From assembly GCA_029879645.1 (NCBI GenBank), contig JAOUPX010000016.1, forward strand, positions 1-38,570: DNA of 38,570 bases, written 5' to 3'. The stretch is from Nitrospinota bacterium. Its GTDB lineage: Bacteria; Nitrospinota; Nitrospinia; Nitrospinales; Nitrospinaceae. A program made the position numbers and the translations under genes. The first letter of the stretch is position 1, and each line of letters begins with the position of its first letter. Positions 1 through 9,482 of this stretch are shown in pieces. The notes below the pieces were generated by a model. The model was not told where the DNA came from and ran no database searches. It worked only from the letters and a program-made list of their open reading frames with translations.

Positions 1-717
1 GGAATAGTGTTTCATCAATTCTCCGTATTCCACCAGCAGGTGAACGGGGTAAACACCGCCCTGGAGGCCGGAAACCTTGCGCACCGGCACCTCGAAATAC
101 TTCTCCTCTCCGCCACGAAGGGTAAACCCCAGTATCCCCTTATGTTGCTCGGCGACCAGTTCCGGCGGCAAGAGCAACATCAACCGAACATTTTTAAACG
201 ATGATGACGGATTCCTCAGCAGAATTTTAACCTGAGAGGTATCCTCATTTACATCGGAACCAATTTCACCTTTGACCAGTGAAGGCATCCGCTCTTCAAA
301 ATAAAAGGAATCGGTATGGACACTCGTGTGGGATTCTGAATCTTTTTCTGTTTCCTGATAACGAACCATGGCCACGACCGGATAACTTCCGACAATTCTC
401 ACCGGAGGATGCTGGGTATTCTCCAGCGTTACACTTTGGCCGGGATTCAACCTGTGAATCACCGGCATGCGGGACATCGTGTGGTGAAAATGGAACATCG
501 GATGAAGATGATATAAAGACTCGCGGCCGGAATTTTTCAACGTGAGAGCAATCGTAACTTTACCCTCCGGGGAAACCTGGGACCGGGTAGAAACTTCCAG
601 TGGGATTTCACTTGCAGAAATTCCCGGAACCGGCCAAAGGAATATCAGTAGCACCCAAATCCCAATGCCGGGGATTTGAATAGGCTTAAAGGCTTTGCGG
701 GAAGGATGGATACTCAT
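1..717 (-). CDS. partial secreted/membrane-anchored beta-domain protein (3' end off window)
   Basis: An open minus-strand frame runs from an ATG at 717 to the window edge without a stop, giving at least 239 residues. It starts with a short basic stretch, then a hydrophobic segment at about residues 19-35 (GIGIWVLLIFLWPVPGISA), read as a signal peptide or N-terminal anchor. The rest is rich in beta-type sequence (VSPEGKVTIALTLKNSG; later VKILLRNPSSSFKNVRLMLLLP) and resembles the Ig-like NEW3/CARDB-type domains of exported proteins. It is divergent from the slipin gene, with about 130 bp between the start codons. I do not recognise a specific family. Export to the periplasm or outer surface is inferred from the N-terminus. 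The complete gene probably has further domains to the left of the window. Confidence 0.75.
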   Translation of the reverse strand, partial: MSIHPSRKAFKPIQIPGIGIWVLLIFLWPVPGISASEIPLEVSTRSQVSPEGKVTIALTLKNSGRESLYHLHPMFHFHHTMSRMPVIHRLNPGQSVTLENTQHPPVRIVGSYPVVAMVRYQETEKDSESHTSVHTDSFYFEERMPSLVKGEIGSDVNEDTSQVKILLRNPSSSFKNVRLMLLLPPELVAEQHKGILGFTLRGGEEKYFEVPVRKVSGLQGGVYPVHLLVEYGELMKHYS

Positions 718-797
718 TTTAAAAGTTTACCACAGCTCTGTAATTGCCCGAATATTCAATCACCATCCATCTTTTTTCGGGGTACCCATCAAAATAC

Positions 798-806
798 TGG
801 TATCAT
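798..806 (+). promoter_or_regulatory. candidate extended -10 promoter for the slipin gene
   Basis: TGG followed by TATCAT fits an extended -10 element (TGn plus a 4-5/6 match to TATAAT) about 40 bp upstream of the slipin start. No good -35 hexamer sits at the usual distance, which extended -10 promoters can tolerate. Confidence 0.3.
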
Positions 807-847
807 ACGGGTAATGGAATTTTAACCGTTTCCAGGGGGTGACCGTC

Positions 848-1624
848 ATGCAACCAGTCTACTTTGCTTTAATTCTGCTCCTCATGATCGTGTTCAGCGC
901 GATCAAAATCCTTCGCGAGTACGAACGCGGAGTTATATTCCTTTTAGGAAAATTTTATAAAGTCAAAGGACCCGGCATCATTATCGTCATCCCCGGTGTG
1001 CAAAAAATGGTCAAGGTCAGCCTGCGTACCGTGGTGATGGATGTGCCGCCGCAGGACATCATCACCAAGGACAACGTTACGGTGAAAGTCAACGCGGTGG
1101 TGTATTTCCGGGTGATCGATCCCCGAAAAGCCATTATTGAGGTGGAAGATTTCCTTTACGCCACATCCCAAATCTGCCAGACCACCCTGCGCAGTATTCT
1201 GGGGCAAAGCCAGCTCGACGACCTGCTGTCCAACCGCGAGGAAATCAACAATCACCTGCAAAAAGTGATCGACGATCAGACCGAACCCTGGGGGATCAAG
1301 GTTGCCAACGTGGAGGTGAAAAACGTCGACCTGCCGCAGGAAATGCAGAGGGCGCTTGCCAAGCAGGCGGAGGCGGAACGCGAACGGCGCGCCAAGGTCA
1401 TTCATTCCCTCGGCGAATTCGAAGCCGCGGCAAAAATCGGCGACGCGGCGGATATCATCAACCAACACCCGCCAGCTCTGCAATTGCGGTTTCTGCAGAC
1501 CATGCTGGATATATCGGTGGACAAAACCACGACCACATTTTTTCCGCTTCCTATTGAATTATTCGGTCCTTTTTTGAAAGGAAATGATTCCAAGGGCAAC
1601 AATAATAACCCTGGATCCGCCTAG
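848..1624 (+). CDS. slipin / SPFH-domain membrane protein (stomatin family)
   Basis: Stomatin-like slipin of about 258 residues. A single N-terminal hydrophobic segment ([17 protein letters not shown]) anchors the protein, followed by the typical slipin block '[13 protein letters not shown]', the SPFH/band-7 core and '[13 protein letters not shown]', then the helical stretch '[14 protein letters not shown]' and the conserved tail '[12 protein letters not shown]'. Slipins form oligomeric scaffolds in the membrane and organise membrane domains or protease partners. The frame is open from a GTG at 839, but AGGGGG at 835-839 is correctly placed as ribosome binding site only for the ATG at 848, so I start there. 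Bacterial slipins are very often next to an NfeD-type serine protease/OB-fold gene; none is visible here. Family assignment is firm, partner and role are not. Confidence 0.88.
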   Translation: MQPVYFALILLLMIVFSAIKILREYERGVIFLLGKFYKVKGPGIIIVIPGVQKMVKVSLRTVVMDVPPQDIITKDNVTVKVNAVVYFRVIDPRKAIIEVEDFLYATSQICQTTLRSILGQSQLDDLLSNREEINNHLQKVIDDQTEPWGIKVANVEVKNVDLPQEMQRALAKQAEAERERRAKVIHSLGEFEAAAKIGDAADIINQHPPALQLRFLQTMLDISVDKTTTTFFPLPIELFGPFLKGNDSKGNNNNPGSA

Positions 1625-1806
1625 CAACTTGCGTTGCCGTTAATCGAATAACTCATTGAAATAATTCGGGTTGAGTATAATTACCTTCTTCGCCGGGCAA
1701 AAGCCCGCTTTCCCGACCGTCTTCGTTTTATCCTCCCTTTTGAGGGGAAAAGCACCCACGGATGTAATAAAATGGCCTTAAGTCTCCTAGAGTTTTCGGG
1801 GTTTTA

Positions 1807-4800
1807 ATGGATTCATCCTCTACAATTAAAAGTTTTCTCGACCGCGTCCATAAAAGGCGAAAAAATGTTCATTTCGTCCGAGGGATACTGCTTTATCTCG
1901 CCCTGGCGGTAGCCGGCGGGTTGATGGCAAACCTGTTCGCTTACTTTTCCGACAACCCCCGCCCCGTTTTGGCTCCTATCCTCATAATATGGACCACCTT
2001 TTTGGCAATCGGGGTGATTCTGTTACTGTTTAAAAGGCTGTTTTTAAAAACTCTGCCTCAGCAAACCGCCCTGTGGGTGGAACATCAGGTTGCGGATCTC
2101 AACAACTCACTGATCAGTGCGGTACAACTGGAACCGCAATTAAGCAACCCCTCCCCCTCCGGCCTGTCGCAGGACATGATCCGCGAATTGATCCGGAGGA
2201 CCGGTCAGCGCATCCAAACCCTGAATGTGAGTGAGATCGTTCCCCGAGGTTCTCTGGTTCGGAGGGGTCAATGGACCGCCGGGATATTTATGATTGCGCT
2301 GGCAACATCCCTTCTCCTGCCGGATTTTTTGTCTCGAGGTTACCAGAATTGGATTCAACCCCCGGCGCTGGCAAAGGCCGCCGTCGCCTCCGACTCATCC
2401 GGCCCGGTCCCTCCCCCTCCGGCAAAGGAGATTCAGTACGCCATAAAGGATCTGAGCCTGACGTTCAACTATCCGGCATACACCAGAAAAAAACCGGTTA
2501 CCCATAACCCGTCCGATGGAAAAATCGAAGTCCTTCCCGGAACTGAAGTTCTTCTGCAAGCCAAGACAAACCATCCTGTAGATGGAGCATCCCTGGTGTT
2601 GAACGGCAAAGACAACCTGTCCATGACCGTTAACAATTCCACAGGGATTGAAGGGCGTTTCATGGTTAAAGAACCGGGCTTTTACCAGTTTCGACTCAAA
2701 TCATCTGAAGGAAAGAAAACCCTGGTTGACGAGAAATATCCCATTTCCCTGCTTAAAGATCGTGCGCCCAGGATCATCATTTTTCTGGCCAATCCCAAAC
2801 CCGTCTACTATCTGAACAACAAGGTCCAGTTTTTCTACGAAGGAAGTGATGATTTCGGCATTCATAAAATTGATCTGGTTATCGATATCGAGGGCCGTAT
2901 TCAGAGAAAAACCATCAAGCGGATCAAGGGAACTCAAAAAGAAATCAAAGACGGATTCACCTGGGAACTCAGCACGATGAATCTGCAACCCGGCGACCGC
3001 GTTCACTACTATCTTGAAATCGAAGACAACGATAATGTTTTCGGTCCCAACACCGGCCAATCCGAGGCTTTTACCTTTGATGTATTCGACGAGCAGAAAA
3101 AAAGAGTAGACTTGCTGGCCCTCCAGGAAGAGTTGGTCGACAAAATGGTCGCTCTGCTTGCGGTAAGCCTGGTAACCGACATCACCGAATTGAAAAACTC
3201 ACCCGAGGGCCTGGGGAAACTCAAACTGGTACTGGCCAGCAGTACAAACCAGTTAATCGATATCATTGGACTGGCACAATCGATCGAGGTTCAGGCCAGG
3301 GAAATCGAATCCTTTCCCCAACCCTATTTAACTCTCCTCAGCACGATCATTTCCGGATTCAATGAAATCCGGCAAGACCAGATTGATGCCATGAACCGGA
3401 TCACCAACGCCATGATCAAGGCCACTCCCATCGGCTTGAATTTTCCTCCCCTGGAAAGTGTGCAGGAGCGGCTCATCACGCATCTGGAGAGGGATATTAT
3501 ATTCCTTATTAAAATTCTGAACCGGGAGCGGATGGAACAGGCGATGAACCTGGAACAGACTCTGACCGAATTGACAGAATCCCTGCGGGAGGAATTCCAG
3601 AAAGTGAAAGACAAGAAGGGCAAGGCCAATGCTCCGCAATTCAAGCGGGCGCTTGAAAAAATCAAGGAAACCCTTCAGCAAATCATGGAACAACTGGCTC
3701 GACAGAATCAGGGAATGGCGGATGAATTCCTCAATCCCAATGCCTTTGAAAATCTCAACATGGAATCCTTTTCCGCCTCGCTGGAAAAATTAATGGATCT
3801 GGTCAACAAGGGAAAAACAGATGAGGCCATGGAGGAATTGGAGAAACTGGCGGATGACTTGCGGGCTTTTTCCGAGCAATTGAACGACATGGACGCCAAT
3901 CAGGAAAATCTGGTGGACATGCAGATCATGCAAAAACTGGATGAAGCACTCGAAAAAATCGGAAAACTGGAAGACGGCCAGAAAAGCCTGCTCGACCAGA
4001 CCACGCAACTGAATAAATCCCTGCGCTCCAAACAATCGGAAAAATTTGAAAACCGTCTGGAAAGTTTCTTTGCCGATCTACGGAAGGATGTGCAGGCCAT
4101 TCTGGCAATCCTCCATAAAGATGAGCGCATTCTCGACACCCACCCGGACATGAAACAGCTCCTCGTCCTGATGGACCAGGAAGCGAAAATCAGTGAGCGG
4201 ATCCAGCAATTGAACCAGGAAGCGCTGGACTCCGTCGGCAAACCCAAACTCCGGAACAATTTCACAAAACTCAACAAGGCTCGCGAGGAATTGACCGCCA
4301 ATATCGAAGAGCAACAGACGCTTCAGATGAAAATGTTTTACGGCTACAAAAATTATCTGCCGGAATTACTGGAAAAATATAACAAGCTGGAAGAATTCAC
4401 CGAATTAATGGACCTGTTCGAGTTCAGCGCACTCTTCAAAAACACCTATCCCGAGGTGTTCCGCTGGCAAAACCATTTCCGAACCGCCCGCAAGCTGAAC
4501 CCGGAATTGCTGGATCAAATGAAGGTCGACCTGATGACCGTCGCGCAAATCAACAGCGAGATATCCAAGAAGCTGGGAACAATGATGCAAGATCTCAAGC
4601 AGAATTATCAAAATTTGATCTCTCAAAAGGATCAGCAGGACATGCAGAAGATGTCCGGCGAACAAAAAAGCCTGAGGCAGAAATCAGACGAGTTGTCCCA
4701 AATGTTTCAGCAAATGAACCGTGACAATCCCATGATCAGTCCCATGCTGTCTAACAAAATGAGTTCCAGCGGACGGCATATGAAATCAGCTGAAAACAGA

Positions 4801-5142
4801 CTGCAGAAGGGACAGGTTCCGGAAAGCATCGAATCGGAAAACCAGGCTCTGCGTCAGCTTTCTGAAACACGCGAAATGCTGGATCAGTTGAAAGAAGCCA
4901 GTCAACGGCCCAGCCGATCCCGGAGTCAACGCACGATGCGGCTCGGGCAGGGGCAGGCGCCCGACGGCCAGCGTGGCGGCAGTTCCACTCGTATGCAGCA
5001 GGAAAAGGTCACTCTGCCCGGCGAGGATCAGTACAAGGTGCCCGGTCAGTTCCGGGAGGAAATCTTGAAAGCCATGAAAAACAAATATCCCAAACAGTAC
5101 GAACGAATGATCGGGGAATACTACAAGGAACTGGTGAAATGA
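1807..5142 (+). CDS. large DUF4175-like membrane protein with long coiled-coil region
   Basis: A 1111-residue protein with two N-terminal membrane helices (about residues 24-45 and 57-76), a third near 155-175, and a proline-rich linker. Beta-type sequence follows at about 205-425 (ALSLTFNYPAY-like, 'DDFGIHKIDLVIDIEG', 'GDRVHYYLEIEDND'), and the remainder is very long, helical and rich in Gln, Met, Glu and Leu. This layout matches the DUF4175/TIGR02302 type of large membrane proteins often encoded near MoxR ATPases. The second half is probably an extended periplasmic or cytosolic coiled coil; topology cannot be settled by eye. It shares the four bases ATGA (5139-5142) with the next gene, so the two are translationally coupled. 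Function unknown; an envelope or surface-maintenance role is inference from context. Confidence 0.65.
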   Translation: MDSSSTIKSFLDRVHKRRKNVHFVRGILLYLALAVAGGLMANLFAYFSDNPRPVLAPILIIWTTFLAIGVILLLFKRLFLKTLPQQTALWVEHQVADLNNSLISAVQLEPQLSNPSPSGLSQDMIRELIRRTGQRIQTLNVSEIVPRGSLVRRGQWTAGIFMIALATSLLLPDFLSRGYQNWIQPPALAKAAVASDSSGPVPPPPAKEIQYAIKDLSLTFNYPAYTRKKPVTHNPSDGKIEVLPGTEVLLQAKTNHPVDGASLVLNGKDNLSMTVNNSTGIEGRFMVKEPGFYQFRLKSSEGKKTLVDEKYPISLLKDRAPRIIIFLANPKPVYYLNNKVQFFYEGSDDFGIHKIDLVIDIEGRIQRKTIKRIKGTQKEIKDGFTWELSTMNLQPGDRVHYYLEIEDNDNVFGPNTGQSEAFTFDVFDEQKKRVDLLALQEELVDKMVALLAVSLVTDITELKNSPEGLGKLKLVLASSTNQLIDIIGLAQSIEVQAREIESFPQPYLTLLSTIISGFNEIRQDQIDAMNRITNAMIKATPIGLNFPPLESVQERLITHLERDIIFLIKILNRERMEQAMNLEQTLTELTESLREEFQKVKDKKGKANAPQFKRALEKIKETLQQIMEQLARQNQGMADEFLNPNAFENLNMESFSASLEKLMDLVNKGKTDEAMEELEKLADDLRAFSEQLNDMDANQENLVDMQIMQKLDEALEKIGKLEDGQKSLLDQTTQLNKSLRSKQSEKFENRLESFFADLRKDVQAILAILHKDERILDTHPDMKQLLVLMDQEAKISERIQQLNQEALDSVGKPKLRNNFTKLNKAREELTANIEEQQTLQMKMFYGYKNYLPELLEKYNKLEEFTELMDLFEFSALFKNTYPEVFRWQNHFRTARKLNPELLDQMKVDLMTVAQINSEISKKLGTMMQDLKQNYQNLISQKDQQDMQKMSGEQKSLRQKSDELSQMFQQMNRDNPMISPMLSNKMSSSGRHMKSAENRLQKGQVPESIESENQALRQLSETREMLDQLKEASQRPSRSRSQRTMRLGQGQAPDGQRGGSSTRMQQEKVTLPGEDQYKVPGQFREEILKAMKNKYPKQYERMIGEYYKELVK

Positions 5143-6716
5143 AGCGTTGGTTGAAACAAATCACCATGATAGCCGGAACGCTGGCCCTGCTGTCCGCGTT
5201 CCAGAATCTGGCGCATGCCGATCTGCAGAGCGAGGTTACCGAAGGATATGTATTGATCGACCAGTGGAGGTTCGAAGAAGCGGAAGCGCAAACGCAAAAA
5301 CTTCTGGAGAAATACCCGAACTCGGGCGACGTCCATTTTCTTTACGCGAGGGTTGAATTCTACAAGGGCAACTACGAGAAGGCCTGGAAAATTCTGGAAA
5401 CCGTCGACGACAAGTACCACACGGTAAAGGAATTTAAAACTCTCGTCAAAAACACCCGCGAGGCGACCTCGGTGTTTGTCTCGCAGGAATCGGAACATTT
5501 TATATTCCGCTACGTCGACGGGCCCGATCAGGTTCTCATCCCTTACGCGAAAGAGGTACTGGAGAGATCCTATGAAGTGTTGGGAAAGATTCTCGGTTAT
5601 TTCCCGAAGAAAAAAGTGCTGGTTGAGATTTATCCCGACCGCATCCCCTTTGCGCGCATCTCTCCCCTGACGCTGAAAGATATCGTCACCTCGGGAACGG
5701 TGGCGCTCTGCAAGTATAACCGGCTGATGATGATCTCCCCCGGCTCGCTGGTCCGCGGCTACGACTGGATGGATACGCTGAGCCACGAGTACACGCATTT
5801 TCTGCTCAGCAGTAAAAGCTACAACAACGCGCCACTATGGCTCCACGAAGGCTACGCCAAATACCTGGAAACACGCTGGCGGGATGACCCCCAGTACATG
5901 ACACCCATCATGGAGACCATCCTGGCCAACGGACTGGCCAACGACTATATGGTTGCGCTGGAAGACATGATGCCGTCGCTGGCCAAACTCAAAAGCGCCG
6001 AAGACGTTCAACTCGCCTACGCCGAGGTCGCCACGATGGTCGATTACATGGTGCAGGTAAAGGGCGAGTCCGTCCTGGAACAACTGGCTACGGACCTCGC
6101 TTTGGGAACGCCGTTTGAAAATGCACTGGAATCCGCCATCGGCCAGAACCTGACCGATTTCCAAACCGCATGGAAAAACCACATGGGTGGCCGCAAACTT
6201 AGAAAAATTCCCGGACTGACGGTGTTGAAATTCCAATTCAAAAATAACCGCTCGAAGGACGAAAAAGAAATGGCCAAGGAAGCCGCGCTGGAGGAGGCGG
6301 GCAATCAACGGGCGCATGATCTCACCCTGCTGGGCGACATTTTGAAGGCCCGGCAGCACATCAAGGCGGCGATCATCGAATATCAGAAGGCCATCGAAGA
6401 ATCGAAAATGCTGTCTCCCATACTTTACAACAAACTGGCCGGCACCTATCTCCTGCAAAAGGATTTCAACCAGGCGGAAGACCTTCTGAGGACCAGTCTC
6501 AACTTTTATCCACAGTTTGCCACCACGCTGACGCACCTCGGCGAACTGTTTTATATGAAAAAAGATTACGCGATGGCTGAGGATTTTTTTCAGAAAGCGG
6601 TGCGCATCAACCCGTTCAATCCCCTGGTGCACGCTCGACTCATCAATATCTATGCGGCGCTGGACCAGGCGGAAAAGATGGAACAGCAGGGCTTGTTGTA
6701 TAGCTATATAAAATAG
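5139..6716 (+). CDS. exported TPR protein with peptidase-MA (HExxH) domain
   Basis: 525 residues. A cleavable signal peptide is evident (basic start, hydrophobic core, LAHA at about 24-27). TPR-like repeats follow at about 30-110, then a gluzincin-type metallopeptidase region: HEYTH at 216-220 gives two zinc-binding histidines and the catalytic Glu217, and 'WLHEGYAKYLE' supplies the third ligand Glu237. This HExxH...WxxEGxAxY pattern is that of the peptidase-MA family. A further TPR block at about 395-515 ends the protein. It therefore looks like a periplasmic zinc peptidase carried between two protein-interaction scaffolds. Start overlaps the stop of the DUF4175-like gene. A 215-bp gap containing a palindromic repeat separates it from moxR. 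Substrate unknown. Confidence 0.8.
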   Translation: MKRWLKQITMIAGTLALLSAFQNLAHADLQSEVTEGYVLIDQWRFEEAEAQTQKLLEKYPNSGDVHFLYARVEFYKGNYEKAWKILETVDDKYHTVKEFKTLVKNTREATSVFVSQESEHFIFRYVDGPDQVLIPYAKEVLERSYEVLGKILGYFPKKKVLVEIYPDRIPFARISPLTLKDIVTSGTVALCKYNRLMMISPGSLVRGYDWMDTLSHEYTHFLLSSKSYNNAPLWLHEGYAKYLETRWRDDPQYMTPIMETILANGLANDYMVALEDMMPSLAKLKSAEDVQLAYAEVATMVDYMVQVKGESVLEQLATDLALGTPFENALESAIGQNLTDFQTAWKNHMGGRKLRKIPGLTVLKFQFKNNRSKDEKEMAKEAALEEAGNQRAHDLTLLGDILKARQHIKAAIIEYQKAIEESKMLSPILYNKLAGTYLLQKDFNQAEDLLRTSLNFYPQFATTLTHLGELFYMKKDYAMAEDFFQKAVRINPFNPLVHARLINIYAALDQAEKMEQQGLLYSYIK

Positions 6717-6752
6717 ATTAAACTGAATCGCGAAACCCTTTTATACAGAAAT

Positions 6753-6872
6753 CCTCCCTTTACTGAGGGGAGGATACAGGTGGGGTGGGGTTTTTAGAGG
6801 TTATAAACCCCTAACAATTCAAGGAAGGTGGCACCACAACCTCCCCTGCATCCCCTCCTTAGTAAGGAGGGG
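6753..6872. repeat. palindromic REP/MITE-like element made of two facing hairpins
   Basis: Two GC-rich hairpins face each other. The left is CCTCCC...GGGAGG (6753-6773); the right, CCCCTCCTTA-G-TAAGGAGGGG (6852-6872), is a perfect 10-bp stem. The sequence just inside each, 'GGATACAGGTGGGGTGGGG' on the left and 'CCTCCCCTGCATCCCC' on the right, is roughly inverse complementary, so the whole 120-bp block is an imperfect long palindrome with hairpin ends. It fits a non-autonomous, REP/BIME- or MITE-like interspersed repeat. No open frame or transposase lies inside. It could also act as a transcriptional pause between the upstream genes and moxR. Confidence 0.6.
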
Positions 6873-6931
6873 AAATACCTCATGCCGCAGGAGATTCTTT
6901 TTTATGGATCTCCCTTTTTAAAGGAATATTC

Positions 6932-7936
<1,005 letters not shown>

Positions 7937-7963
7937 AGCAACTCTCCCGCAAGGACAAGGGCC

Positions 7964-8245
7964 ATGCCCATCAGTAACGCAAAAATCCCCCTGCCCTATG
8001 TGTTTTTCTCCGCAGGAATTGTCCCCTGGTTTTTCTTTCTACTTTTGGATATTTTCTATAAACCCGTTGGCCATGAGGATCCGGTTATTCTTTTTACAGG
8101 ACTTATCGCTTTTGCTGTTCCCCCCACTTGTTTTCTAGTGGGATTCCTTCTATCGCTGAAATTATCCGGCTACCACCGGCTGAACGGCATGATGATCAAT
8201 ACTTTGGGCCTGGCCGCCCTGATCTTCATTTGGGTCTTGGGCTGA
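7964..8245 (+). CDS. small three-helix membrane protein
   Basis: 93 residues with three clear hydrophobic segments: about 11-29 (VFFSAGIVPWFFFLLLDIF), 40-64 (VILFTGLIAFAVPPTCFLVGFLL) and 76-92. Short loops separate them, and the termini carry few charges. It starts 27 bp after moxR, with AAGGACAAGGGCC as a plausible ribosome binding region, so it is probably co-transcribed with it. I recognise no family. It could be an accessory membrane subunit for the MoxR-dependent process, but this is only context. It converges on the minus-strand endopeptidase gene, leaving 23 bp between the stops. Confidence 0.65.
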   Translation: MPISNAKIPLPYVFFSAGIVPWFFFLLLDIFYKPVGHEDPVILFTGLIAFAVPPTCFLVGFLLSLKLSGYHRLNGMMINTLGLAALIFIWVLG

Positions 8246-8268
8246 CCTCCGAGCTAGGGCACAGTCTC

Positions 8269-9396
8269 TCAGGATTTCTTCTTTTCACACGGGATGACGA
8301 AATCGACGTGGATGTGCTCGTCGTGGCGGACCCAGGCCTGTTTGGTATTGAATTTCAACTTCCCTTTCAATTTCCTGCCGTATTTCGTCTTGAACAACAG
8401 GGGTTGCAACCGGGGATCGAAAATCACGCGTTTGATGCCCACCTTGTTCTGGTGGGCAGTTTCGTCTAAAAAATAAATGTGGGCGGCCAGGGCTTCGAAG
8501 TCGATGGTCAACTCTTCATATTTCCCCTTCTTATCGAACTCAATGCCGTAACCGAACTTGTTGAACGCACTGGTGGGAAGCGCGACCGACTTACTCTTCT
8601 TGTCAAGCACCGGCACCATAAAGTCAACCGACGTACCGTTGCGGTGCGTCTTGTGCGGGGAGAACTCGCCGCCCTCTTCCCATCCGGTTTCACCATACAT
8701 GAACTTTGTTTCTGGAAACTGTTTCGCCAGCTTCTGATAGGTCTCCATCACAATATCCCTAACGGTACTGTGAACGTAGTGGCGTCCCAGCGTCACACCC
8801 AACCGACTGTACGGCTCAAAGTTTTTGCCTTTCACAGGCAGAGCTTTGCCGTTTTTTAAAGTCCCGTTCGCCGGAGTGCCGTAACAGGTGCTGGCCTTCT
8901 CGCCCGCCCAAACTGGTTGCACCAAAAGTATTCCTGCAATGAAAGCAACCACAAACCCTAAGCATGCTGACCTAGAGACATGAAACCTGCAAGCAGCCAT
9001 AAAAATTCCCAAAGATTGACCCCACCAACGTTTCCAGAATTGACAGCCCACACCAAACAAAACAATTGCAAGAGCGAATACCACTAAGAAATACCAAAGA
9101 ATATAGCCGGAATTATAAGTTACTGCCAAAAATGGTCCTACTATGGCCCCCACCAACGACAGAAAAATTAGTTCTAAAGATTTTTTAAGGGATTCGGCAA
9201 CAAGGACCATCAAGCCTGCGGAGGAATTAAATTCATTGAAGAAATGCATAGCGGAAAAAACCACACCCAACAACAATAGAGCAATTCCAAAAGAGCGAAG
9301 CGCATAGGGTAAAACAGATTTAATATCCCCTCGGTCCGAGTCAGAGTTAGACTCGACATTTCCTTCTTTTGAATCTTCTTCATTAGAATGGGACAT
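8269..9396 (-). CDS. MepA-like murein endopeptidase fused to N-terminal membrane helices
   Basis: 375 residues. The C-terminal half (about 165-370) fits penicillin-insensitive murein endopeptidases of the LAS superfamily: 'HKTHRNGTSVDF' holds His251 and Asp258, and 'RHDEHIHVDF' holds the His361-x-His363 pair, together the expected zinc ligands. Such enzymes cut D-alanyl-diaminopimelate crosslinks in the periplasm. The N-terminal half is unusual: a charged, Ser/Glu/Asp-rich tail, then membrane helices at about 35-52, 73-93 and 98-118. A stretch starting at Met133 (MAACRFHVSRSACLGFVVAF...VWA) follows that looks like a normal signal peptide with cleavage after Ala164. Either the gene is a true fusion or translation also starts at Met133 (codon 8998-9000). 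The upstream half is visibly richer in A+T than the peptidase half. Peptidase call firm, architecture needs confirmation. Confidence 0.8.
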   Translation of the reverse strand: MSHSNEEDSKEGNVESNSDSDRGDIKSVLPYALRSFGIALLLLGVVFSAMHFFNEFNSSAGLMVLVAESLKKSLELIFLSLVGAIVGPFLAVTYNSGYILWYFLVVFALAIVLFGVGCQFWKRWWGQSLGIFMAACRFHVSRSACLGFVVAFIAGILLVQPVWAGEKASTCYGTPANGTLKNGKALPVKGKNFEPYSRLGVTLGRHYVHSTVRDIVMETYQKLAKQFPETKFMYGETGWEEGGEFSPHKTHRNGTSVDFMVPVLDKKSKSVALPTSAFNKFGYGIEFDKKGKYEELTIDFEALAAHIYFLDETAHQNKVGIKRVIFDPRLQPLLFKTKYGRKLKGKLKFNTKQAWVRHDEHIHVDFVIPCEKKKS

Positions 9397-9482
9397 GCTT
9401 TTCCCTCTGGACGTTTCAGCTAAAACACAACACCAGTATAGAGGGATTTTATGCGCTTTTCAGGCAATAGTTTTGGAGGGGC

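Noticed and set aside
279-545. 88-aa plus-strand frame near the left edge
   Set aside because: The minus strand carries a longer open frame with a signal peptide that continues off the edge.
944-1483. 179-aa open frame antisense to the slipin gene
   Set aside because: No domain, composition typical of a reverse-complement shadow (His- and Asp-rich).
1656-1681. TTGAAA plus TATAAT upstream of the 1111-aa gene
   Set aside because: Spacing of 14 bases is too short; the TATAAT may still work with another -35, but I cannot support it.
5835-6632. 265-aa open frame antisense to the TPR-peptidase gene
   Set aside because: It mirrors a GC-rich coding frame, has no recognisable domain and no ribosome site; the plus-strand protein is clearly real.
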